From the NCBI GenBank assembly GCA_949317995.1, contig OX439046.1:35996002-36060001 (forward strand): a DNA stretch of 64,000 bases. The letters are read 5' to 3'. Positions 12,401 to 24,300 of this stretch are shown piece by piece. Position numbers and translations under genes: made by a program. Position 1 is the first letter of the stretch; every line of letters starts with the position of its first letter. The notes below the pieces were generated by a model. The model did not search any database, was not told where the DNA came from, and was given only the letters and a program-made list of their open reading frames with translations. This DNA comes from Acholoe squamosa. Taxonomy: Eukaryota > Annelida > Polychaeta > Phyllodocida > Polynoidae.

Positions 12401-13156
12401 TTCAGTGCCATACAGGGGGCTTAGCGTAAGCACTACAATGAGATTGGGCTAGGTATCCATCTACATTTATTGTATTTGTATTTTCCCAGGAAATCAACAA
12501 CTTTAAAAAGCGATCGCCAGGCTTGGTCACTTTTTCGCTTCACCTGCATAAAGTGGCATAGCTACCACTTTATACTGGACACCTATGCTATTTTTGGCGG
12601 TGGGTGCTATTTCACAGTGGGCATTCTGAATTGCATTTTATATGACATTAATATCAAAAGCAACATTTTCTAAATTCTAAAGAGCATTTATGGACGTACA
12701 TAATCATGTTTGTTATTTCGTTCATTATGATTTCTATCATTACTCTTTAAATTCAGCTTTTGTGATGGAAATCTAGGTTAGTTTCTGCAATCCAACAATG
12801 TAGACAATTTGTGTTATGTCTATCATAATTTGAGGTCAGAAGTTAGAGCAACATGTGCTAGGTCATTGTCCTATCTATACTCATACAAGTTCTCAGGTGT
12901 CTAATTTTGTGCATTGCCAAGAAATGCTCAATCATTTGATATTTAAACACCATAAACCCCTAATTCCGTGAAGTGATAGTAATTGATAAAGGACAACAGT
13001 ACATGGCTGAGGTTTGGGCGTGTCTTTAATTATGTAGGCACTGGCATACAACGGCTTAAGTTGAACTGAACCAAAAACATTTCAAACAGTGTTCATTGTC
13101 TCATGACTGGCGGCAACTGGCCTTGGTTGTCAACACACAAAGGCAGTCCCTGACTA
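9474..13156. other. No gene recognised; isolated MITE-end remnant
   Basis: 3.7 kb without a convincing gene. GAATTCACCTCCTG near 10363-10376 resembles the end of family B and may be a decayed terminus, but no partner end was found. The open frames (for example 11651-11890 on the minus strand) have no recognisable motif. Confidence 0.45.
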
Positions 13157-13170
13157 CCACTAGGTGGCAG
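13157..13170 (+). promoter_or_regulatory. CTCF-core-like motif
   Basis: CCACTAGGTGGCAG fits the bilaterian CTCF core (CCASYAGRKGGC) at every position. This is a motif match only; occupancy is unknown. Confidence 0.3.
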
Positions 13171-13761
13171 CAGAACACTCTGCTTAGTTCCATGTCCGAC
13201 CACCAGTGTACCACCAAGGGGGGCGTCGCAAGGTTGCAGAACACCAATTGACGGGAGGTGGCAGCAGGAGACACTTTGTAGGTCCGCACTGAAGGGTGTT
13301 GTACAATGATTATTGGTCTAAAATCTGACAGTGGGTAGGCAAACCAGGCATCAAATTAATCGGATGTATATTAATCGATTTGAGTGTTATTTAGGCTGAT
13401 ATTTGAGGGTAAGTTGACGGGGTGCACTCTTTTCAATTACAGAATTTATTGTAATCATTCACTGCAAAACCCCCAAATCTGGGTATGTCCGCACTCTACG
13501 GCCGATAGCAGAATAGTTAATTACATTGTACCACATCTCATGGCCCTAAATTAATGGGAAAAATGTGTGCCTACATGAAAATAACAGTGGCTAAGCCCCG
13601 AAATTCGCACAAATATTTTATTTTCGCCCATATGCTATATAAGCCAACAGTGAGAAAATAATTAGTGTCCTGCAGCCTCTACTCTCAACAGTTATACCAG
13701 TATAAGCACACACACTTATACCCACCATCAAAATGAATCCATAGCTGTCATATCATCTGCC

Positions 13762-14503
13762 CAGGGGCGGCGGAACTGGGAGGGGGGGGCAGGAGGGCAC
13801 ATGCCCCCCAACCTTCCTGTTGGGGGGGGAAAGACTATGTTTTTGCCTCCCCAACTTTTTGCAGAAAATTGTGACATTTCAGGGCAATACCAATGTCAAT
13901 TTATAGGGCCTACAATTTGAATCCAATACACAATCCAATTATACTTGTAGAACTCCCCAAGATGCACCATTTTACCCTGAAAATGTTCCCTGGCGGGAGA
14001 TATATTAAAAAAAAGGGGATCTACTAGGTTAAGATCCACTTGATCAATAGTCCTGACAGAAAGATAAAGTCTATTGGTAGATCTGGGGTAACACAGAGGG
14101 AAATTGTGTTAGAAGTTGCTTGAGAATGCACCATTATGGTATCTAGATTTTCAAGTTTTTTTTTAGGAGGGGAGGGCAGGGCTTCCATTTTATATTTTGT
14201 AGAGATTCTCTATGGGATTCTTCTGACTTTTCGCCCTATAGATAGGAGGGGGGAAATTCATGAGAGCCCACAGAATGCATCTTCTTTCCTCAAAATGCAC
14301 CAGAATGCACCTTTGTGGCCTTCAAAATTAAAAATTTTCTGGGGCATCCCCCAGACCCCCAATCACAATTGTCACAACTATGAATCCAATATGTCAAAAA
14401 TGCTTTCGCCTACCCACCCCCCAATTTGAGGTGGGGGGGGGGGTCACGGGCACTACCTGACCTTTGCCCCCCCCCCAACTTTCAAATGGTTCTGCCGCCC
14501 CTG
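13762..14503. mobile_element. hAT-like non-autonomous element
   Basis: Begins CAGGGGCGGCGGAAC and ends GTTCTGCCGCCCCTG, an inverted pair. G-runs follow the left end and C-runs precede the right end (GCCCCCC near both). CAGGGGCGG ends are common in animal hAT MITEs. The 8-bp flanks (TCATCTGC if one extra base is given to the element, and TAGACTGC) agree at five of eight positions, so a target duplication is possible but decayed. No transposase is visible. Confidence 0.7.
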
Positions 14504-14512
14504 TAGACTGCT

Positions 14513-15060
14513 AGATATAGGGGCCCATGCCATATATGGCAGTGCCTGCCATATGTAAGGTACATGCAATGGGGACCTGCAGTATTTAGGGTCACACACC
14601 ATGTTTGGTAGTACCTGCCAAAGCTAGGATACATGCGATATTTTGCAAGGAGTACCAGGAGGCCATTTCTTAACACACTATGACTCCTGTCCTTTAAATC
14701 GTAGTGAGAACCTAACAATTAGGCCTTAACAGTACCATGCACTATTAGTGCCTAATGTCTGCACCAGTATGACTGCCCTACTCAACCTTATGTAATTACT
14801 GTATTGCTGCTGATCGTAGTGAGCAGTCGTAGGGCAGTTCCTACGATAGCCTGGCTTATTCATTGCATTTTTAAATCGTAGTGGCTGTGTGTAGTTGTAG
14901 TACATTGAGAAATGGCCTCCTGTGTTACTTATGGGCACATGCAATTTTTGGCAATACCTATTTAAAGGGGTACTGCCATATTTCTCAGGGGGTGCCTGCC
15001 ATATTAAGGGGCACCAGCAATATTAGCAGTACCTACCATCTGCAGGAATACCTGTCATAA
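14513..15060. repeat. Degenerate short-period repeat, split by MITE C1
   Basis: Words such as CAGTACCTGCCATAT, TACATGCAAT and GGGGCACC recur every 20-30 bp at 14513-14655 and again at 14930-15060. Family C copy 1 sits between the two parts. Confidence 0.6.
14659..14919. mobile_element. Harbinger-like MITE C, copy 1 (C1)
   Basis: Termini GAGGCCATTTCT and AGAAATGGCCTC; the inner inverted repeat continues as AACACACTATGAC against GTTGTAGTAC. Length 261 bp, the same as copy 2 at 46992-47252 and about 88-90% identical by eye. The interior carries several ATCGTAGTG words on both strands. Flanks are CAG (14656-14658) and CTG (14920-14922). It sits in the short-period repeat. Confidence 0.85.
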
Positions 15061-15438
15061 TCCAAATTTACTGCAAAATATCACAAGGGTGTGAAAATTA
15101 TTTTGTGGATTGTCCCAGCTTGATCGTAATAACACCACTTCATAAGTTATTGATTATGCAAATGAGCATGCACAGATATTGGTAGAGCACATGAAAAATG
15201 ACACCAAACAACAATTATTCAATATGTACACATAATAGTTTTTTTATATATCAGTTAGACATCTCCTTTTACAATTAGTTGACTAAATTTGGAACATGGG
15301 AGAGTGGGCGCACCTGATAGATCGAATCAGCGGTTTAGATCCTATAGATTAGCATAGAATTCATCAGGATAAACCAGTGTGAACCCATCAGATGGCGCTG
15401 TTTCACACTTGCTGTCAAAAGCTGTCAATACAAAACAG

Positions 15439-15798
15439 GAGGGTGTTTCTCCTATTGTAAAAAGAGCTGTGAGTATGTGCCCTCTTTTCTAAACAAGTCG
15501 TGCACTGCTTCACCTAAGTACTTGCACTCACCACATTAGTCTGAAAAGTCACCTGCCTTGTTTAAAATAGAGAGAGCTGCACTACCAGGTATCTTCTCAT
15601 GTCACACACTTTATAGTTTATTATACTGACTGACTTCTCCAAACTAGGTACCTACTCAAATCCCCCTTTTTTAGCACCGTACTTGAATGACCACTTGTGA
15701 GCAACAAAAGGGACAAGTTATAGCTACATGAAAAGAAAGGACTGGAAACAAGGGCATTTTTAGCCAGCTCTTCCTTTTACTATAGGAGCAACACCCTC
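15439..15798. mobile_element. Harbinger-like MITE D, copy 1 (D1)
   Basis: Termini GAGGGTGTT and AACACCCTC, extending to CTCCTATTGTAAAAAGAGCT against AGCTCTTCCTTTTACTATAG. 360 bp. Flanked by CAG on both sides (15436-15438, 15799-15801). No coding capacity. Confidence 0.85.
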
Positions 15799-15857
15799 CA
15801 GGTCAGATTTAGAGTTTCCAAGTATTGATGGACAAATTATTACAAGGAACATCCCTG

Positions 15858-16217
15858 GAGGGTGTTGCTCCTATTGTAAAAAGAGCTGTGAGTATGTGCC
15901 CTCTTTTCTAAACAAGTCGTGCACTGCTTCACCTAAGTACTTGCACTCACCACATCAGTCTGAAAAGTCACCTGCCTTGTCTAAAACAGAGAGAGCTACA
16001 CTATCAGGTACCTACTTATGTTACACAATCTATAGTATATTATACTGACTGACTTCTCCCAACTAGGTACCTACTCAATTCCCCCTTTTTTAGCACCGTA
16101 CTTGAAGGACCACTTGTGAGCAACAAAAGGGACAAGTTATAGCGACATGAAAAGAAAGGACTGGAAATGAGGGCATTTTTAGCCAGCTCTTCCTTTTACT
16201 ATAGGAGCAACATCCTC
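15858..16217. mobile_element. Harbinger-like MITE D, copy 2 (D2)
   Basis: 360 bp, the same orientation as D1 and separated from it by only 59 bp; about 95% identical by eye. Flanked by CTG on both sides (15855-15857, 16218-16220), so it is an independent insertion, not a tandem duplication of D1 with its flank. Confidence 0.85.
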
Positions 16218-16220
16218 CTG

Positions 16221-17025
16221 GTTATTGTAAAAGTATGTTGAATGGGATTTAATAAATGGGTCACCAATTATAGATTTGGACTGTCAGTCTCTATCCCGTG
16301 AATATTTCGACTAATTATATTTTAGTTGCATTGAATAACACACCACTGGACCTATTATGCTGCTTTACTGGGTCGGGCTTCCCTAGCCCACTTAAAATTC
16401 GTTGAACGTAAGTTTTACATTTCATTTTCAAGATCTTGGCCAAAGTTATCATACTCTGGAATCTTATAGCTGTTTGGAGGTGCGGGGATTTATGAGTAAT
16501 CCTAGAAACTAAACACTTATGGCCATTTTTGAAGGTATATACGTGAACCAATGTGATTACTTTATATTGTTTGAATCGTACTGAATGTATATCTACCAGC
16601 ATGGTCAATTTTATTTTTAACGATATATATTTGTGATTTGATTGCATTGCCGTATATATTAGTCAACCAGCTGACATAGTAGCCATGGGTTTAGAAATAT
16701 AAGGATGATGCTCTCTACGTGATGACTACTACGTGATAATTTGTCCAAGTTGATACCTTGAATTTTTAGTTCATCGTAGATGTGATCAGAATATGCCAGT
16801 ATCAATTTTGTCCGCCTCCTCACCCCAAAAGGTGACAATAGAATATTATGCTTGAAATTTTCAATTTCAAACTTTGTAAGAAATCTCACATGCTGGATTT
16901 GATGATATAAGATACTCATGGAAAGCTGTTTTGGAAGCTCTGTGTACAAAGACTTTACAAATGATCGTTACTTCTCTATCTAAAATAAATGGCCAATGCC
17001 TAGAATTACCATCCATTAATATGCC
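16221..17025. other. Probable intron upstream of the receptor-like gene
   Basis: No coding motif. The minus-strand frames 16315-16647 and 16659-16949 have ordinary composition and no recognisable domain. The gene at 17047 begins with a splice acceptor, so this stretch is best read as intron; the preceding exon was not identified. Confidence 0.45.
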
Positions 17026-17046
17026 TTTTATATTTGTATTTTGCAG
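17026..17046 (+). other. 3' splice site (acceptor)
   Basis: A T-rich tract ending TTTGTATTTTGCAG immediately precedes the long open frame. Splicing after this AG enters the frame at its second codon base (phase 1). The open frame can be extended upstream only through a TTG codon inside the tract, which supports splicing over initiation here. Confidence 0.7.
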
Positions 17047-20000
17047 ATGCTGCAGACAGCCCAGGGGACCAAGATGACGTCACGTCACATCTGGCGGTGA
17101 CGTCAGTTGAGCCACCAACGACCAAAGTGATGCGGCAAGCCATGACGTGGTACGTCGGTATGGGAGGAACGGATGACAGCAACTGTGGCCGAAACAAATT
17201 GTTACCATGTCGAACACTACAGAAGGTGTTTGCCCAGATGGGGGACGGAGATGCTGTATATGTACATGCTGCAGGTAGCCATAGTGACAACCCCTATACA
17301 GTTTGTGATGACGTCAGCATGCAGGTGGCCCACTCCTTCTCACTGATTGGTTACAATGGTCGGGCAGTTATTGGGTGCCAGAGAGAGATTACCAGTGAAG
17401 ATGCATCCATGCGTATAACTGCAGCTGAATCAACCCACGTCAAAATCACCATGACTAACATCACAGTTGTTGGGCTCAAGATTGTGCTCAGTGACATTTC
17501 TCTTGATATGACATCCTGCACATTTGAGAATGCTCGGCTACATGTGTATTCAGTGCTAGCACCATGGGTAGAAGCTGCCATCAGCAACTCCTTATGGATT
17601 GGAAAAACAAACTGTGAAACTGGGGGTGACTGCATCCCAACAGGAGAGATCAAGATTGCTGGAAAGTTTAAGAAGTTTGCCATGGTTGATACACATCTCC
17701 GTCATACCAAAGTAAACCTCATTGCCTCGACACCGGTTGACATCCGTATGACATCTTGTATATTCTCCAACCTGCCCAATGAAATTCCTGTACATGGTGG
17801 GGCCACAATAACCCTTGGAAACATCCAGAACGGCAATGTTACCATAGAGCATTGCACCTTCAGAGACCAATACCACTGGAATCCTATTGCAAGTGTCATG
17901 AATATATTTGAGGCCAGTCTCCTGATCAGACTGATGAGTAAGAGGAATTCATTTGAAAGCAATGGCAATAATATTACCGTTGAAGTCTTGGATACTGTAT
18001 TTGAGAACAACGAGCGTGGAATGACCTTACAGGGAACAATAGAAAAGGTTCGGGTGGACAACTGCATTTTCAGGGACAACATTGCTATGCATGCAGGAGC
18101 AGGTATTCTCATTCTGACCAACAGGTCCATGACTGTAGCCAACTCCATCTTTGAAAATAATGCAGCAGGTGATTTTCGTATTACACAAGTGCGAAACCAA
18201 GGAGATCACTTTGCGGTGGTAGGAGACGAGGTGCAGATTCACTCAAGCTGCTGTAAAGGCTCTATTAGCCTCATTGGTAAAGGTGGAGCCATGCGTGTAC
18301 AGAAAGGTGATGTGACTCTTATTAACTGTGTCATGAAGAACAACACAGCTCGTTTACTTGGAGGTGCAGTCTTTGTCGACAGGATCGGTGCACTCCAGAT
18401 GCACAATGTCACCTTCTCCAACACCCCACTTCATAAGCATGCCTCACAGGGTGATATACTGTACTCTAATGGTAAAGTGGCCATACGTGGGGGAACACTT
18501 GCAGTCAAATCATCTAATAATCACATATCAGTGTTGCAGCATAGTGGAGAACATTGGTCTATAGCTGTGCACGACATTACAATACAGTGTCCAACTGGTC
18601 ACCGTTTAAGGATTATGAACACCTCGGCTTACGGCGTAACACCATTTGTGGGGCTTCGTCGCTCCTACATGCTCGATCAACTCTCTTATTTCTGTGAATC
18701 ATGTCCACGCCATAAGTACAGTACAGACCGTGGGTATCTAAGATACAAATTAGACCATGGAGTCTATGAATACTTCACACTAATGATCAATGGGGAGAGT
18801 CCTAACTCTGACTTCCATGGCACATACGACTACCATGACATCTTATGCATGGAGTGCCCATATGGGGCTGAATGTGACCAGACAATCCGAGCGCTACCAA
18901 ATTTCTGGGGGTATGCTCATGAAGGAGGAATAAAGTTTCAGTTAACACCAAAAGGATATTCCTGTGCAAAGAAAAGGTGCCCTTCATTCAATACATGTGC
19001 TGAGAACCGAGAGAGCAAACTCTGTTGCAGATGCCGGGCAAATTACACTGAGGCTCTATTCTCATCTATGTGTGTTTCAAATGATGAATGTGGCCCCATA
19101 TGGATATGGCCTTTTGCTGCTAGTCTTGGAATCATCTATGCACTTTTCCTCCTTTTCCAGAAAGATATCCGTGACTTCATCTTCTCTAAGCCCAAACAGT
19201 GTAGGAACATCACATTTTGTAAGCGGAAGAAATCAGAATCTCCACAGAGAGGGTACCTTAGAGAGAATGGTATGTTGAATGGACATCAGGATGACATGAA
19301 TGCCATGCAGCATGAACATCATGAGCTTACCTCAGATGTTGAGACCAATGTAGACTCCATGCTTGCCCTTCAGGAGCCCTCAAAAGACATTTGTGAGGTC
19401 GAGGAGAAAGCCGAAGACACAGAGGCACCACCTCCCCCTGCAACAGATCAAGGAGCAGTATTTCTGATAATTCTCCTGTACTACTTTCAAGATGCCCTTC
19501 TGTTCAATGTGAAAACAGTGTCCTCTCAGACTGAGTCCAAGGCTTGGTCATATCTGCGTGCTGTCATCCTCGGCTTTTTCAAGTTTCGAGTTGAAGTGGC
19601 TCAGTTTGTTGACAATGTGTGCTTGATGCCAGATCTGACACCCTGGCAGAAACTGCTCATCAAGACGCTACTTGTGCCTTATGTGCTTGTACTCTTTGGT
19701 CTTCTTTACATTGTAACAAAGTGTTATTCATTATCACGAGCCAAACCTCCACCAACAGTGGAAGGCGGCACCTCAGGAGGCAGTACACTCATGGTGCGGC
19801 TGAGCACAGGCTTTATGTTAGCATTGCTCTTTATGTACCAACGTTTAGCAACCACTGCTTTCACTCTTCTGAACTGCGTTCCTGTTGGTTATGAGCATGT
19901 TTTGTTTATCGATGGCCAAGTTGTTTGTTATCAGTATTGGCAGTTCGGTGTGATGGCATATGCACTCTGCTGTATTGTACCCTTCTTCTTTGTATTACTC

Positions 20001-20633
20001 ATTGGTCCAGGCTTGCTCAAAGATGGTCTCATTGGCCTCCCCCAGTTTTTCCTAGCTTGCATGGTGCCCCTGCCATTTATCATATTTTGGGTCATCCTAC
20101 GTCTGTGCCGCCGTAACCGCACTGTGCCCGGAGATGGGCGACCAATGCCTGCTGAGATAGAGGCTGTCTACAAGGTCCTCCAGATGCCTTTCAATGACAC
20201 CCAGGGCAACCTCATTGGTCCAAAATGTTGGGCCGGAGTGCTGATTGGCCGCCGCCTCGTGCTCTTTGTCATATTTACCTTTGTGAACAATTCCCTTATT
20301 CGTGTGCTGGGAATGCTGTTTGTATGTTTCCTCTACCTACTTCACCATGTCCATGTGCACCCATACAAGGACTCACGTGCTAATGTAGCAGGCAGTGCCT
20401 CTCTGTCTGCCATGATGATAGTAGGGGGTATCAACCTGGTGAGGGCAGGCTTTGATGCCGCCGAATATATCCCACAAGGCCCAAACAAGCTCTTAATGCG
20501 AGTCATGGACGAGACTGAAAATATCCTCATGTTGTGGTTCCCCCTGATTATCATGTGTGTTGTGCTTTTGGCACTCTCCATCAAATTTAGTTTTGTGATT
20601 TATGACTGTGTGGCCAAAAGAGGTAGTAGTTAA
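17047..20633 (+). CDS. Large beta-helix/multi-pass membrane protein (terminal exon)
   Basis: An uninterrupted 3.6-kb exon of about 1,195 codons. Residues are counted from 17034. Residues 38-545 have the look of a right-handed beta-helix (pectin-lyase-like) ectodomain: entry motif WYVGMGGTDDSNCGRN...PCRTLQ, then repeated short strands ending in CxF, IFxNN and N-glycosylation sequons. Residues 545-690 form a cysteine-rich stalk (CESCPRHKYS, CMECPYGAECD, CSFNTCAENRE-like spacing). TM1 is near 687-708 (IWIWPFAASLGIIYALFLLF). A roughly 100-residue acidic/proline-containing loop follows (EVEEKAEDTEAPPPP), then about eight hydrophobic segments near 807, 873, 919, 967, 999, 1070, 1122 and 1165. Proteins with this layout form large uncharacterised families in marine invertebrates. 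Ligand and function are unknown. The signal peptide must lie in an upstream exon. Codon use and reading frame look intact. Confidence 0.85.
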
Positions 20634-21744
20634 CACAACCCGCATGTGGCGACAAGCTGAACCCCCAACCCTTTGGTATAACCCCCTTAAATTTCATCCC
20701 AATAAATATTGTGGTCCTTTTAGTAAGCCACATTAAATCCCTATTTGTATATTATACTAGCCTACTAAAGGCCAGTCTAAATTCATTGTCCACGTGAAAT
20801 ATTGATGGATATGTTTAAATAGACTGCTAAAAGTGAATGCCATTAAGACAGTTTGTGGTTTACAATGGACTGCGTTCAAAGGTATCTGTTTTATTTCATT
20901 GAAACCAAATGAAAGTGTTAAGTAGAAATTAGATATAGAAACACAAATGGACTTAAGTGCAAACAGTTGGGAAAGGGTCTGCATTGAGCCTAGTATGATT
21001 ATAAAATGGCTATTTAATATAGGCCTACAATACTATCAGAGAAACCATATCAGATGCGTTCAGTTCTCATTGTATATTTGTAGTTGACACTACTGTTGTA
21101 ATTAATATTATATATCATTGTCGATTTATATCGGAACCTTCATTGAAATACATTGTACAAAATGTGTATAGTAATATATAGAATGATTAGAAAGTTAAGA
21201 TGGACGTACCTACATATGCTCATAAATCAGCTGTACATTGACCTTATCGGCAATTTATACAGCAATATCTAGGCGTTTTCAATATTTACCTTTTTATCAT
21301 GCAACATTATTGTGTGCAGTATTTTGCTTACACACAGCCCTATTTCTTAGCGCTGCATGTTCAATAATGAAGTTCATTAATATATAGCAATGGGTGCCCT
21401 GAATGAAAAGATTAAGTTATAGATGGTGAAATTACACAACATGGATGCTTACAGGTATAACTTCGTGTCCCCTCTTGCGTGTTATTTATTGCATGATAAG
21501 GGTGCATCGGGTTACACTCTAAGGGCATATACACGGTGCAATGATATTTTGATGATATTTCATTGATTTGTTTTCCAAGAAAGAAATATATACATACACC
21601 TCTGACCCTCATTAAGTGAAGCCGTTAGTTATCAAATTATATAAATGCGTTCTATTAATTTGTATGGTTAGTTTGTAAGGACTCCATTTACTTTAATGTT
21701 CTGGGGCGCATTGACATTTTTGTTGATTCACTTTGTCCAGTTTA
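20634..21744. other. 3' UTR and AT-rich flank of the membrane protein gene
   Basis: The first about 100 bp is 3' UTR. The remainder is AT-rich with no recognisable feature. Confidence 0.5.
20701..20706 (+). promoter_or_regulatory. Poly(A) signal AATAAA
   Basis: A canonical hexamer 68 nt after the TAG stop of the membrane protein gene, followed by a GT/T-rich stretch (TTGTGGTCCTTTT). Distance and context fit the transcript end. Confidence 0.7.
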
Positions 21745-21945
21745 TGCTAGTCAGTTCAAGGCATGGGCGGAAAACTAGTCTCAACCACATGCTCAGTGTA
21801 GTCCTCTCTAGTAGTATAGACAGGGTCTGACAGTCAGCAAAGTCCCCAGTCTCCCCTGTGTTTACATAACCCACCCAATCCACATGGCTACTTTGAATAT
21901 GCATTATCCCTAGGTATCCAAACACATGCACTGTACACATGGCTT
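21745..21945 (-). repeat. Partial inverted copy of dispersed repeat E
   Basis: Reverse complement of the middle of repeat E (about 22345-22515). Shared words are GACTTTGCTGACTGTCAGAC and CTGAGCATGTGGTTGAGACT on the minus strand. Both ends of E are missing. Confidence 0.75.
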
Positions 21946-22166
21946 AGGTCTATAGGGCTGAATCATTCATTGTCCTATAATTGCCCCAGTGCTGACTTTT
22001 AGCTTGAGTGTAAATTGTAGTTAGTATGGCAGTGGCTGGTATGCTTTAGACAGTCATTTCCTATAATTATGTCTGGTCAGGTAGCTACACTATGAGTAGA
22101 AATTCCATGAGCATTTAACATATCTGAAATAAGACACTGTAAGACATTAATACATTTTCTAACATT

Positions 22167-22880
22167 ATTCTGAAAATGAGGAAGTTATATAATTGAGCCT
22201 AACGAATAGGCCTTATGATCCTGTTTATCATGTTTATATGAAATGCAAGAGGGTGAGATATTGTCACCTTACCCAACACATACTCAGAGGGCAATGTAGT
22301 TAATTGGATTGTTTGCCTGAAGTGGCCTATACAGAACCAATCATTAAGTGTGCCCTATCACATAGTAAGAGTGCTATGGTCAGATGTTGGGTGGGTTGTG
22401 TAAACACAGGGGAGACCGGGGACTTTGCTGACTGTCAGACCCTGTCTATACTACTAGAGGGGACTACACTGAGCATGTGGTTGAGACTAGTTTTCCACCC
22501 GTGGTTCAAGGCTTCGCTTATTACCAGAAGTGAATCTCTACAACTACCTGTCACACACAGAGTTTTTGAAGATGTGTGATACTCTTCAAAAACGTACTGC
22601 TTAAGAAATGAGGTATTCAATGTTGCATTGTAAATACAAAAATGTTTATCAATAAAACATGTTATAAACATTCTCCCACCTTTTCCCATGGTTAATGATT
22701 TAAGAGAAGGCCACATTTCTCACTTTGTCTGATTTATCTACTTGATTCAAAGGTTCCCTTCTCTATATGAAAGGCATTTACATCTCCACAATATACGCCC
22801 TCATAATTATGATAGAGCCCAAACAATAGAAACATTGTATTACATTTTCTGAGTAGAAAAAAAACATGTAATGTTGCAAG
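22167..22880 (+). repeat. Dispersed repeat E, copy 1
   Basis: Matches 26046-26909 almost base for base over about 550 bp (22167-22720), then again at 22800-22880. It contains AATAAA within TATCAATAAAACATG near 22650, so it may derive from a transcript 3' end or a non-autonomous element. Upstream sequence from about 22045 also matches the inverted copy at 34585-34950. No terminal inverted repeat is evident. Confidence 0.8.
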
Positions 22881-24300
22881 CAAGAAAGAAATTACTTTAA
22901 CGTGTGACTACTCGAATGAAGAAAATGGCTTTAGTTTATTTCTGATTTCTCTCATTTCATTCCTGCATTATACTGGAGACATTCACAGGTCATGGTTCTT
23001 CATCCTTTTTTACACAAATGTCTCCCAAGAAACTGCTACGGTGAAAGTTGCTTTGCATTATTCATATGAGGTATATAAAGCCTGAAAATAAGCCTACTCT
23101 CTAAAGGCCTGAATTTATGTCTCAGTACAGGGCAAATTGTAGAAGGGAATGTAAAAATCGAACTCGACAAAACCCACGATTCCCTATGAACGAAAACACA
23201 TTCCCACAAAACTAAAAATGAAATTGGGAGTGGACAAAAGAATGCTAACAAGGTGGATAAAAGAAATAACCGCTCATTACTGGGGCAATGATGTAAGGAA
23301 ATGAGTCTTCGCACATGTAGCAGAGGGCAGTAAATGTAAACCATAAGGTCGAATCCCACATGACCTACCCCAAATTCGCAATGTGTATAACTACAGAGGG
23401 TGTATAGAACACAAGGACACTGTTGTGCTTTATCATCTACCCTTTGGGTGATTTTGTCTTTGTTGATGTCTTAATCTCTGTGAATTATGTATTCTAAGAG
23501 CTAAAATCGCAAAAGATTGCTTTTGTTCTATGCACCTACTGCCATGTGGAATTCGACCTATACCAAGACCAAAAATGAAGGGTCGTTCGAATTGGACCCC
23601 CAGTCCCAAAATGTCTTGAAACAGTGTGGCCAGGAGACCCCTTTCAAGCAAACCAACCTTAAGAAGTCAGAGTTTTGAGGAACAAAAAGCACTCCATGGT
23701 CTGAAGGAAGATATACACATTAAAAACTATAAATAACCCTTGATCACCGATACTGATACAGGGACGGCTTAAGGGATATGGCGTCGGTGCCTAAGGGATG
23801 CCTAAAGCACAGTACGGAAGGTACTAGGGTAACTGGCCAGTTATCCCATCCAACATGGCACGTCCTATAATTATGTAGTATAGTGAACTAAAAGGGGAGA
23901 TTAAATGGGATCTCTATTGATTTGATCAGTGATAAGTTGTTGAAATGAGGGCACAATTTGCTTTTAGCTGTCTAGAACAGTAGTATAGAGAGGTTTTAGA
24001 TTTGTCAGTACTAGGGTAACTTATAGGGTAACTTCATTAGGAGTTACCCTTGTACCCAATTTTCAATTTTGCCTGGTTTCTATGTTACCCAAGTAATGTA
24101 GTGAACGCAGGGCTCGTCTCCATGAGTATCCATGCTCTAGCTAACCTCCTGCAATAATATTATGAAATAGAATAGTGTATTAACAGCATAATACTGAGGA
24201 AAAGTGTTCACACATGTTTGCATATGGCCCTTTGTGTTGGATGGCGTAACTGCTTACCCTAGTACCTTCTGTACTGTGTAAAGGATACACTGTAGCAAAT
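22881..24300. other. No recognisable gene
   Basis: Mixed intergenic sequence. Open frames 23036-23359 and 23433-23651 (minus) have no motif that I recognise. Confidence 0.45.

Noticed and set aside
16315-16949. Two consecutive minus-strand open frames (110 and 96 codons)
   Set aside because: Different frames, no recognisable domain, and they fall in the probable intron.
17034-17046. Start of the membrane protein at 17034
   Set aside because: The codon there is TTG inside a T-rich splice acceptor; the AG at 17045-17046 better explains the boundary.
17351-18424. Minus-strand open frames within the membrane protein exon
   Set aside because: Shadows of the strongly coding plus strand; no independent motif.
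22304-22579. Open frame repeated at 26182-26457
   Set aside because: Conserved only because repeat E is duplicated; the second copy shows no bias towards synonymous change and there is no known motif.
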